DNA of 10,126 nucleotides from CANGYM01 sp044372405. Its GTDB lineage: Bacteria; Pseudomonadota; Alphaproteobacteria; JAJTHO01; CANGYM01. The first letter of the stretch is position 1. Every line of letters starts with the position of its first letter. A program made the translations under genes and the position numbers. Shown in pieces: positions 1 through 5,100 of this stretch. A model generated the notes under the pieces. The model did not search any database and was not told where the DNA came from. It saw only the letters and a program-made list of their open reading frames with translations. The stretch spans positions 1 through 10,126 of the forward strand of contig JBILRW010000043.1 of the NCBI GenBank assembly GCA_044372405.1, written 5' to 3'.

Positions 1-222
1 GCCCTTCGGGCCGCCTCCGGCGGTGCTGCGCACCCTTGACCCAAACCCTTGGGTCCACGAATCAGAAACCATCAACCTTCAAAACATCAATATCACCCTC
101 ACTGTTGCACTTGTTTTGGTAAGCGCCAACTTTGGCGCGATTACGGTCCCCGCGTACCCCCGCGTAAGACGCATGAGATACCGGGACCCCCCTCCCGCAT
201 TGACGGTATTCTTCGTTTTCAA
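1..222. other. Non-coding stretch with short palindromes
   Basis: I see no convincing gene here. Short frames cross it, but none has a ribosome binding site or family-like content. It contains small self-complementary pieces: a GC-rich hairpin pair at 1-23, a GACCC/GGGTC pair around 38-56, and GCGCCAA-CT-TTGGCGC at 123-138. The 146-170 part is a copy of the GTACCCC repeat listed separately. The stretch ends where a miniature transposable element begins. Confidence 0.6.
146..170. repeat. GTACCCC short tandem repeat, copy 1
   Basis: The 17 bases GTACCCCCGCGTAAGAC at 154-170 recur exactly at 5420-5436. They are preceded here by a degenerate unit (GTCCCCGC). The unit is GTACCCC plus three variable bases. 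A single related unit lies at 2062-2071. All three places are intergenic. The function is unknown; it could be a protein-binding array or the decayed end of a dispersed repeat. Confidence 0.6.
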
Positions 223-223
223 T

Positions 224-390
224 TAGGGCGTGTCATCATTTAAGCGAGAAAGATGGATTTTTTCGGCTTTTGAGACGAGAAACCGCCAAGGTAAAGAGGG
301 CATACTGGTGGTATGGTCTCTTTACCTTGGCGGAATTCGCAGTCCAAAAGACGGAAAAAGCCGCTTTTGAGCAAATGATGACACGCCCTA
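224..390. mobile_element. MITE-like element with 19-bp perfect terminal inverted repeats and TA flanks
   Basis: TTAGGGCGTGTCATCATTT at 223-241 is the exact reverse complement of 373-391. Trimmed to GGGCGTG...CACGCCC (226-388), the element is bounded by TA on each side (224-225 and 389-390), as expected for insertion at a TA target. A second perfect 16-bp inverted repeat lies inside (283-298 with 318-333, CCGCCAAGGTAAAGAG), and its loop holds CATAC/GTATG. The subterminal arms are also loosely complementary, so the whole element can fold into one long hairpin. It has no coding capacity. A full IS elsewhere in the genome, probably of an IS5/IS427-like or IS630-like group, would have to mobilise it. 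The group is inferred only from the TA target and the ends. Confidence 0.85.
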
Positions 391-419
391 AGGTAAAGCA
401 AGAAGATGCCCTATCGTTA

Positions 420-575
420 CAGGGCTGTTAATTTCTGATAGATCTTACGAAAATACCGTTGTCATCCCCGCGAAGGCGGGGATCCATCCCTTTGATTCTT
501 ATAGATTCCCGCTTTCGCGGGAATGACACGGGAGGGGTTAATTCGCATCAGTCTTATCAGAAATTAACAACCCTG
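420..575. mobile_element. Second MITE-like insertion flanked by a 10-bp direct repeat
   Basis: The ends at 420-440 and 555-575 are inverted repeats of 21 bp with one mismatch (core TGTTAATTTCTGATA). The element is flanked immediately by the direct repeat CCTATCGTTA (410-419 and 576-585), which reads as a 10-bp target-site duplication. The 156-bp body has no gene and carries a nested GTCATTCCCGCG-type palindrome at 461-527. Matching ends plus a target duplication show that this was a transposition event and not just a hairpin. The parental transposase is not in the window and I cannot assign the family. Confidence 0.85.
461..527. repeat. GTCATTCCCGCG-type palindromic repeat nested in the MITE
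   Basis: The arms at 461-484 and 504-527 are 24-base near-perfect inverted repeats (GTCATCCCCGCGAAGGCG... against ...CGCTTTCGCGGGAATGAC). They differ at three positions that still allow G-U pairing in RNA. This motif is familiar as a high-copy intergenic repeat in many proteobacterial genomes. Here it makes up most of the interior of the 420-575 insertion. Confidence 0.8.
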
Positions 576-658
576 CCTATCGTTATACGATTTTAGCGGA
601 TCAGGCGATCCATGCTTTTATTAACGTTGATCCTTTCGCGAAATAGGACATTCAATTT

Positions 659-696
659 CATAAATGAGTTTATTTTTTGCGTTTTATTGCTATAGT
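659..696 (+). promoter_or_regulatory. Promoter resembling that of the first hipB-like gene
   Basis: An extended -10 (TGC-TATAGT, 688-696) lies 13 bases after a block, CATAAATGAGTTTATTTTT at 659-677. That block matches 17 of 19 bases in the promoter at 2114-2132, which has the same 13-base gap to its own -10. The core AAATGA-GT-TTATTT is an imperfect palindrome and may be a repressor site. It drives the truncated frame at 717. Confidence 0.5.
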
Positions 697-716
697 GCCT
701 TTCTGAGCGAGGTATT

Positions 717-896
717 ATGCCCAAAAAATTACATCCCAATCGCGCCGACGAAATGGGTGTTTCCTTGATGTTGCCGTCACACCGCCGCCCGCTTAATCCC
801 CCTTCAACAACGCAGCATACTCCCGATACACAAACACCCGATCGCGCTGTTTGCCTGATGCTTCGGCCACAATGCCCAAGGTTTGCAAGTGTCTAA
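717..896 (+). pseudogene. 5' remnant of an unidentified gene running into the fic 3' end
   Basis: The ATG at 717 follows a GCGAGG Shine-Dalgarno-like sequence by four to five bases and has a good promoter upstream. It opens a 59-codon frame beginning MPKKLHPNRADEMGV. After about 26 codons the frame enters the antisense of fic (793 onward) and its composition becomes shadow-like. The likely history is that only the beginning of a once longer gene survives, cut where the fic segment joins. I do not recognise the family. A genuine 59-residue protein cannot be excluded. Confidence 0.35.
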
Positions 897-1944
897 GGGC
901 GGCGGTGACAGTGGGCTGGGTTAGGCCAAGGTCAGCAGCAGCGGTGGGAATTTGGCAGATGGCTTTACGTTGCAGATAGGCGAACACAGCTCTTACCGAC
1001 GTTTTCGCCCGTCCCAAGGTTTCGATTTTCGCTTCGTCCGCTGCAAACAGATGCATAATCGCTTGCGCTTTTTCCCCTGCATCACGGGCGGTTTCCGTGA
1101 CGCCTTCCAGAAAAAAATCAATCCAGCGCGTCCAGTCACCGCGTGCGCGAACGCTGTCCAGCAGGTCATAATAGACATGACGATGTTTTTTGAAAAACAA
1201 GCTGAGGTAAAGCACGGGTGATGCCAGCATACCATCCGCACAAAGCAGCAGCGTAATCAGCAGTCGCCCGATACGACCGTTACCGTCCAAAAAGGGGTGA
1301 ATGGTTTCAAACTGTAGATGCGCTATGGCGGCCTTGAGCAAGGCAGGCGTAGCACCATAATGATCATGCAGGTACAATTCTAAATTGCCCAAACATTCCA
1401 GGACTTTTTCTGGTGGCGGCGGCACAAACACGGCGTTACCAGGGCGCGTGCCGCCCACCCAGTTTTGAGAGGTCCGGAATTCGCCAGGCCGTTTGCCGCT
1501 CCCCCGCCCACCCCGCAGCAAAATCGCATGCATTTCACGAATCAACCGTAAAGAGAGCGGGAATCCTTCTCGCATCCGCGTCAGACCATGGTTCATGGCG
1601 GCAACGTAATGCGAGACTTCTTCCACATCGTCCACGGGAACCGAGGGCACGGCGTTGTTTTCATAGAGCAGCAGGTCATCAAAGGAGGATTGCGTGCCCT
1701 CAATCTGCGAAGACAACAAGGCTTCCTTACGAATGTAAAAGTAAATCAGCAGGTCTGTGTTGGGGAGGGCGGACGTTACCCCATCCAGCCGCCCCAACGC
1801 CGCCGTGGCTTTTTCCAGGGGCACTTGCAGAGTGGTCATGTCCAGCGGTGGCGTAATGGGCAGGGGGGCGGGAACGAATGCCCTCACCCGTTCGCCAGAA
1901 ACAGCGGTGGTGATGGTGGTTCCAGTAGGGACGGTGTTGCTCAT
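793..1944 (-). CDS. Fic-domain protein AMP-transferase with winged-helix C-terminus
   Basis: The 383-residue protein has the usual length and order of class II Fic proteins. A Fic/DOC N-terminal region carries the autoinhibitory motif SSQIEG (residues 78-83, pattern S-x-x-x-E-G). The catalytic motif HPFLDGNGRIGR follows at 216-227, with all expected residues: His216, Asp220, the GNGR anion-binding loop, and Arg227. A winged helix-turn-helix occupies about 315-375 (IPTAAADLGLTQPTVTAALR). The family transfers AMP from ATP to Ser/Thr/Tyr of target proteins; here it would be held inactive by its own N-terminal helix. That helix is built in, so no separate antitoxin gene is needed, and none is adjacent. 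The ATG at 1944 follows AAAGG weakly. The target is unknown. Family confidence is high. Confidence 0.93.
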   Translation of the reverse strand: MSNTVPTGTTITTAVSGERVRAFVPAPLPITPPLDMTTLQVPLEKATAALGRLDGVTSALPNTDLLIYFYIRKEALLSSQIEGTQSSFDDLLLYENNAVPSVPVDDVEEVSHYVAAMNHGLTRMREGFPLSLRLIREMHAILLRGGRGSGKRPGEFRTSQNWVGGTRPGNAVFVPPPPEKVLECLGNLELYLHDHYGATPALLKAAIAHLQFETIHPFLDGNGRIGRLLITLLLCADGMLASPVLYLSLFFKKHRHVYYDLLDSVRARGDWTRWIDFFLEGVTETARDAGEKAQAIMHLFAADEAKIETLGRAKTSVRAVFAYLQRKAICQIPTAAADLGLTQPTVTAALRHLQTLGIVAEASGKQRDRVFVYREYAALLKGD

Positions 1945-1970
1945 GCCTAACCTTTAACAGGGAATGGCCA

Positions 1971-2002
1971 TTATTAAAAGATAATAATTTAAGTTTTAAT
2001 AA
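1971..2002 (-). promoter_or_regulatory. Inverted repeat upstream of fic, operator candidate
   Basis: TTATTAAAA (1971-1979) and TTTTAATAA (1994-2002) are perfect 9-bp inverted arms separated by 14 bases. They lie 27 bases upstream of the fic start, in an AT-rich block where its promoter must be. The Fic protein carries its own winged helix, so autoregulation is possible. That is inference from position only. Confidence 0.4.
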
Positions 2003-2101
2003 CGGGTAGGCTTACTTAAAGGATCTTGCCTGCACGCACGTTGGCATCAAAAAACCAAAGCGTACCCCAGCGTGAGGCAGACGGTGCATTCTATTTTTAT
2101 G
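2003..2101. other. Leader space between fic and the first hipB-like gene
   Basis: This is a non-coding gap between divergent genes. It contains one GTACCCC repeat unit at 2062-2071 (GTACCCCAGC, preceded by AAAGC exactly as at 5395-5399). I see nothing else of note. Confidence 0.5.
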
Positions 2102-2151
2102 GGTATATACCAGCACAAATAAGTTTATTTTTACTGTTATATCGGTACAAT
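2102..2151 (+). promoter_or_regulatory. Promoter/operator of the first hipB-like gene
   Basis: The 10-bp palindrome GGTATATACC (2102-2111) is followed by AAATAA-GT-TTATTT (2117-2130, perfect arms) and a -10 of TACAAT (2146-2151). A TTTATT -35 at 2124-2129 gives a 16-base spacer. The -10 sits only six bases before the ATG at 2158, so transcription should start at or next to the ATG. No Shine-Dalgarno is visible there, which suggests a leaderless message. The palindromes are candidate binding sites for the product's own XRE domain. Confidence 0.5.
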
Positions 2152-2157
2152 AGCGAC

Positions 2158-2505
2158 ATGAGTAAATCCAGTCGCGCCCAACAAGCCCTGCCGAGCACCA
2201 TTCCCACCCTCTTAGCCGAGCTGGGGACGGGGATTGCCATTGCCCGCAAACGGCGGCGGATTACCCTAAAGCAAATGGCGCAGCGCATGATGGTGAGTCT
2301 TGATACCGTGCAACGCCTGGAAAAGGGCGACAGTGGCGTTAGTATTGGTATTGTGGCCACCGCGCTGTGGGTGCTGGGACTGCAAGACCGCCTGAAAGAA
2401 TTAACAGATCCCGCCCGCGATCACGTGGCGCTGGCGCACGATTTACAACGCCTGCCCAAGGCGGTGCATTCGCCCAAACGCAGCGCAGAGGAGTTTGATT
2501 TTTGA
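2158..2505 (+). CDS. XRE-family antitoxin/repressor, HipB-like (locus 1)
   Basis: The 115-residue protein has a helix-turn-helix at about 25-79 (RRRITLKQMAQRMMVSLDTV, then QRLEKGDSG, the usual XRE recognition-helix context). A short charged tail ends in EEFDF. It matches the HipB-like repressors that precede hipA kinases; they bind the kinase and repress the operon. I chose the ATG at 2158 because it begins with MSKSSRAQQ and fits a leaderless start behind the TACAAT -10. The longer in-frame start at 2026 would read through the promoter. The stop overlaps the TTG start of the hipA remnant (TTGA), the coupling expected of an intact hipBA operon. The antitoxin gene appears undamaged although its toxin is gone. 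Confidence 0.88.
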   Translation: MSKSSRAQQALPSTIPTLLAELGTGIAIARKRRRITLKQMAQRMMVSLDTVQRLEKGDSGVSIGIVATALWVLGLQDRLKELTDPARDHVALAHDLQRLPKAVHSPKRSAEEFDF

Positions 2506-2791
2506 CCACGCCGCGCACCACCTATGTCTACATCGCCCTGGGCACCGATACCATTCCCGCGGGACGGTTGGATATGGTGCGGGAAGGCGGGGTGGCGTTT
2601 GCCCGTTTTTGGTTTATCACCCCATAAAGCCTTTCAGTCTCGCCAGTGCGATGCAACAACAGGTGAAGGCAAACTGGCGTCAGGTTTTTCAGGAGGCGGG
2701 GCTGTCTGCTGGCGATAGCACGCGGCTGGAATCTTGTTTTCTTGCGTGTGAAGAAACGTTTTCACCAGAGGATATGCCAAGCGGCAATTAA
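2502..2791 (+). pseudogene. hipA-like kinase toxin with central deletion (locus 1)
   Basis: TTG at 2502, nine bases after a GAGGAG site, opens a frame reading TTPRTTYVYIALGTDTIPAG and RLDMVREGGVAFARF. That is the N-terminal domain typical of HipA-family serine/threonine kinases. After 41 codons it hits TAA (2625). A different frame from about 2624 to 2791 then reads SLASAMQQQVKANWRQVFQEA and ends in PSGN, which resembles a HipA C-terminal helical tail. A full HipA has roughly 400-440 residues; here about 95 codons remain. The ATP-binding and catalytic core is therefore missing, with a frame change at the join. The N-terminal match is fairly secure; the C-terminal assignment is less so. Confidence 0.65.
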
Positions 2792-2823
2792 TCGTGCCAT
2801 TGCATTGTAGCTGGAACGAAACA

Positions 2824-2892
2824 TTCCCGAACAGGCATAATTTCATTCTTAAGGCCTGCCGGCATAAAAATATTCCCTTTCGGGAATTTTTT
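2824..2892 (+). promoter_or_regulatory. Upstream hipB2 operator copies; second copy could also terminate
   Basis: TTCCCGAACAGG (2824-2835) is a degenerate version of the operator at 2923-2936. ATTCCC-TTTC-GGGAAT (2872-2887) is a perfect-arm copy just upstream of the -35. The second copy is a hairpin followed by six T residues (2887-2892), so it could also act as a weak intrinsic terminator for locus 1. Both readings come from the sequence alone. Confidence 0.5.
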
Positions 2893-2894
2893 CC

Positions 2895-2936
2895 TTGATT
2901 TGACACTCAAACTGCCGTATTATTCCCGAACGGGAA
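2895..2936 (+). promoter_or_regulatory. Promoter with overlapping operator for the second hipB
   Basis: TTGATT (2895-2900), a 17-base spacer and TATTAT (2918-2923) form a good promoter. The palindrome TTCCCG-AA-CGGGAA (2923-2936) covers the end of the -10 and the likely transcription start, an ideal place for repression. With the copies at 2824-2835 and 2872-2887 it makes a three-site array, as expected for cooperative autorepression by a HipB-type dimer. Confidence 0.65.
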
Positions 2937-2953
2937 CAATGGAGAATGGCAGT

Positions 2954-3169
2954 ATGCATGAAACACCAACCAGCATCGGTACACTGATCCGTGACACGCG
3001 CAAAAGCCAAGGCCTGACCCAACAGGACTTGGCGTTGGCTTGCGGCACAGGCCTGCGATTTATCATTGATCTGGAAAAAGGCAAGCCGAGCTGCCAGATG
3101 GCAAAAACCCTCCATGTTCTGCAAACACTGGGCATAAAAATCAATCTGACACTGCCGCCGAAGGAATAA
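2954..3169 (+). CDS. XRE-family HipB/y4mF-type antitoxin (locus 2)
   Basis: The 71-residue protein is nearly all helix-turn-helix. IGTLIRDTRKSQGLTQQDLA (8-27) gives the first helices, GTGLRFIIDLEKGKPSC (31-47) the recognition region, and KTLHVLQTLGIKINLTLP (51-68) the C-terminal strand typical of the y4mF/HipB subfamily. It would repress the operon through the TTCCCG-N2-CGGGAA sites and neutralise a HipA kinase. I chose the ATG at 2954 because a GGAG lies nine bases before it. The in-frame ATG at 2939 has no ribosome binding site and lies within the operator region. The cognate toxin gene starts five bases after the stop but is truncated. Confidence 0.88.
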   Translation: MHETPTSIGTLIRDTRKSQGLTQQDLALACGTGLRFIIDLEKGKPSCQMAKTLHVLQTLGIKINLTLPPKE

Positions 3170-3173
3170 GATA

Positions 3174-3278
3174 ATGAGCAAAACGCTGGATGTGTATCTG
3201 GAACAAGATTGTGTTGGTCAGTTATACCCCTCGCAGCTGGAGAGTATCGGTAGGCGAGCGTCGCCGCAGCTTAAGTAG
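3174..3278 (+). pseudogene. hipA 5' remnant (locus 2), cut at the PIN module
   Basis: ATG at 3174, eight bases after AAGGA, encodes MSKTLDVYLEQDCVGQL. This is the opening strand pair of HipA kinases, where the N-terminus typically reads as a V-x-x-x-x-x-x-V-G-x-L pattern. From about residue 18 the match ends and the frame runs into antisense of the PIN gene, stopping at 3276 after 34 codons. A full HipA has more than 400 residues, so no kinase can be made. The join near 3222-3225 coincides with the stop codon of the convergent PIN gene, which suggests that the minus-strand module arrived by replacing the rest of hipA. Confidence 0.65.
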
Positions 3279-3743
3279 CCGTGTACTAAACCGATGCATC
3301 TTAGCCCATTCCTGCTTGATGGCATCCGCTTCCTGTATCGTCAGCTGTCCTGTTTTAATCAAGCGGACAACGATATCCTGCGTTTGTAAAATCTTGACGG
3401 AAGCATCTATTTTTCTGGCTTCTTTGATTGCACGGCTATCATCCAGTGCAACCGTGCTTTTATGAAGGATGCCATGTGCCAGTGTTGAACACTCTCCAAG
3501 CCCCAAGCGACCCGATGCCATGAATCGGGCAAACATCTGCAATTCTGGGGTGCTGTCGAGAATAATTTCCTTTATCTGGTTGTTTGCTATCAATGTGACA
3601 AGGCGTTCCCTCTGCGCTGGCACTATCAATTCCTCGCGCACATGGTTTGTCACCGCAACGGGTTCTGGAAGCTGCGTTAATAATTTCTCCCGCCCAATTT
3701 TCAGGAAATTGAGCAGCACAGAGGTATCGGCAACAATCAGCAT
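3222..3743 (-). CDS. PIN-domain ribonuclease, DUF3368-like
   Basis: The 173-residue protein opens with VADTSVLLNFLKIG, which places the first PIN-fold acidic residue at Asp6. It continues with an acidic pair (VREEL, Glu37-Glu38), GLGECSTLAHG (Glu84) and VALDDSRAIKEA (Asp101-Asp102). These are the four clustered acidic positions of the PIN fold. The C-terminal part (QDIVVRLIKTGQLTIQEADA, about 122-141) is typical of DUF3368-like PIN proteins. Such proteins are metal-dependent RNases, often toxins. The ATG overlaps the stop of the upstream XRE-ImmA/IrrE gene by seven bases (ATGCTGA), so the two are co-transcribed and probably translationally coupled. The last residues (LRRRSPTDTLQLRGV) may have been altered at the join with hipA. 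The RNA target is unknown. Confidence 0.82.
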   Translation of the reverse strand: MLIVADTSVLLNFLKIGREKLLTQLPEPVAVTNHVREELIVPAQRERLVTLIANNQIKEIILDSTPELQMFARFMASGRLGLGECSTLAHGILHKSTVALDDSRAIKEARKIDASVKILQTQDIVVRLIKTGQLTIQEADAIKQEWAKMHRFSTRLLKLRRRSPTDTLQLRGV

Positions 3744-4951
3744 GCTTCAGATCGGCTCGCCTCAGCAAATTCCAACAAATCTTCAGATTGACCCGTTAGA
3801 CGACCAATTGAAAGTAACTTCCCTTTAGAAATTTCCTCTCGGCGATAGGCTTCAATGGCAAGATAACTTAAGTGCTGTACAATTTCTTTGGTGGGCGCAG
3901 GTTGTTTCCCAGATTCATCGTCCAGAAAATCCAACAAGCATTCCAGATACCGCCTTGCTGTTTCTCGTTTTTGGAGCAGGCCTTCCAAAGACGCTTTGTT
4001 GATATACTGAAGCCTAAAAAGGCGGTAAACAACAGCTTCATAACTGGCACCAAAGTGGCGAGAGATAAGAGCTACGTCCTGATAACTGATTTGCTGTGCG
4101 CGCGAGAGTTTGCGAGAAGGACGTACCTCTTCACCCGTGACAATATCAAAATCGTCTTTGAAGGGCAGCTTCTGCAAAGATTCTAGTTGCGCAATGACAC
4201 CCTCAGCGGGAATCAGAAACTCAGCCGCAAAACCGTTGGCACGCTTTTCAAGCAGTTCCTGCGTATTGTCATGCCCCGTAAGGTTAACGGCCTTATCACT
4301 GTCCAGCAAAGCATGGGCATATTCATGGGCAAAGGAGAATCGACGGCGATTCCGATGGTGATGACGATTGACAATGACAGCAATCCCAATCATATCGTCA
4401 CGAAGGCACATCCCCGATAAATGATCTGGAAAGTCTGCGCAGACAACCCAAATACCCTGATCGCTAATAAGGTCCGCCATATCCGTAATGGGCAGCGCAC
4501 CAAGCCCCAGGCGCTGCCGTTCGGCTTTGGCGACCTGCTCTCCCTGCTGAATCGCCTGTATAGGATGCGCAGGCATACTTTTTTCATAGTGCGGGGGCGT
4601 TTTTTGACCGGAAATTCCAAGAATTTTTTCTAGGGTCACGCCTTCACGGCAAAGAACAAGGTATTCTTCGATGGTTTTTTGTAAAGTGGGATTCGCTTGC
4701 ACCGCAAAGGAGGATCTTAACAAAACCCGAAAAGCATCCTCTTTCTCTTTAGGATCCATCAACTCTCCAACGGAGCAATGATAGAGTTCAGCCAGATTGC
4801 TCAACTCTAACGTTGAAATATTTCTGTTGGCGTTTTCAATTTGCGTCATCGCCGTGCGCGGAATGCCGAGGGCGTCCGCCGCTTGCTGCTGCGTAATACC
4901 CTTGTCTTCTCTAATTTTTCTCAGCTTTTTTGCTAAAATTTCCTGTTCCAT
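3737..4951 (-). CDS. XRE HTH-ImmA/IrrE (M78) metallopeptidase fusion
   Basis: The 404-residue protein has an XRE helix-turn-helix at about 5-62 (LRKIREDKGITQQQAADALG, then IPRTAMTQIENANRNIS). The peptidase domain follows in the middle, with the zinc motif HEYAH at 209-213 in FSFAHEYAHALLDS and a probable third ligand, Glu235, in EKRANGFAAEFLIP. A helical C-terminal region of about 150 residues completes it. The family (COG2856, M78) includes ImmA and IrrE, which cleave repressors; fused forms combine DNA binding and proteolysis. I chose the ATG at 4951 because the promoter -10 at 4995-5000 puts the transcript start near 4989. The longer ATG at 5008 would lie upstream of that. The gene overlaps the PIN gene by seven bases. 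A role as regulator or protease-controlled partner of PIN is inference. Confidence 0.9.
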   Translation of the reverse strand: MEQEILAKKLRKIREDKGITQQQAADALGIPRTAMTQIENANRNISTLELSNLAELYHCSVGELMDPKEKEDAFRVLLRSSFAVQANPTLQKTIEEYLVLCREGVTLEKILGISGQKTPPHYEKSMPAHPIQAIQQGEQVAKAERQRLGLGALPITDMADLISDQGIWVVCADFPDHLSGMCLRDDMIGIAVIVNRHHHRNRRRFSFAHEYAHALLDSDKAVNLTGHDNTQELLEKRANGFAAEFLIPAEGVIAQLESLQKLPFKDDFDIVTGEEVRPSRKLSRAQQISYQDVALISRHFGASYEAVVYRLFRLQYINKASLEGLLQKRETARRYLECLLDFLDDESGKQPAPTKEIVQHLSYLAIEAYRREEISKGKLLSIGRLTGQSEDLLEFAEASRSEAC

Positions 4952-4994
4952 ACCTTTATGTCTTTCATGGTTAGGCAGGGATACCCCTACTCTC

Positions 4995-5035
4995 ATTATA
5001 GCAGGCAAAACATGAATTGCAAATTTTATGTTTTG
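4995..5035 (-). promoter_or_regulatory. Extended -10 promoter and flanking operator for the XRE-ImmA/PIN operon
   Basis: Read on the minus strand, TGC-TATAAT is a perfect extended -10 (hexamer at 4995-5000). TTTGCA lies 17 bases upstream (5018-5023). The inverted arms CAAAACAT (5006-5013) and ATGTTTTG (5028-5035) bracket the -35. An XRE protein bound there would block polymerase, so autorepression by the first gene is likely. Confidence 0.65.
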
Positions 5036-5070
5036 AATGTTTGATATTAGAACATTTTTGTGTTAAGAAT
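5036..5070 (+). promoter_or_regulatory. Probable divergent promoter for the small gene, with second inverted repeat
   Basis: AATGTT (5036-5041) and AACATT (5051-5056) form another inverted pair with the same AACAT core as the adjacent operator. They overlap TTGATA (5041-5046), which is 17 bases from a weak -10, TAAGAA, preceded by TGT (5061-5069). Sharing half-sites across the divergent gap suggests one regulator for both directions. Confidence 0.4.
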
Positions 5071-5100
5071 GGGTTATCAAGTGAGAGGAGGTGATAGAAA

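Larger units (their letters stand above)
406..646 (+). pseudogene. Small reading frame split by the 420-575 insertion
   Basis: If the insertion and one copy of its 10-bp duplication are removed, the flanks join in frame. The ATG at 406 then reads through 586-646 to a TAG. This gives a 24-codon peptide beginning MPYRYTIL and ending NVDPFAK. A purine-rich AAGCAAGAAG stretch precedes the ATG. As the sequence stands, the frame ends inside the element. The peptide matches nothing I recognise and may itself be a remnant of a longer gene. The reading frame is certain; that it was ever a gene is a guess. Confidence 0.35.

Noticed and set aside
23..243. Two overlapping plus-strand frames at the window start
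   Set aside because: They lack a ribosome binding site, cross the GTACCCC repeat, and one enters the MITE end. They probably come from low-complexity sequence.
952..1957. Several plus-strand frames across fic
   Set aside because: They are shadows of the well-supported Fic gene on the other strand and have no recognisable domains.
2026..2157. Extended start for the first hipB-like gene
   Set aside because: It reads through the GTACCCC repeat and the promoter palindromes. Homologue-like sequence starts at 2158.
4952..5008. Longer N-terminus for the XRE-ImmA/IrrE protein
   Set aside because: The ATG at 5008 lies upstream of the promoter -10 at 4995-5000, and the extra residues are not part of the helix-turn-helix.
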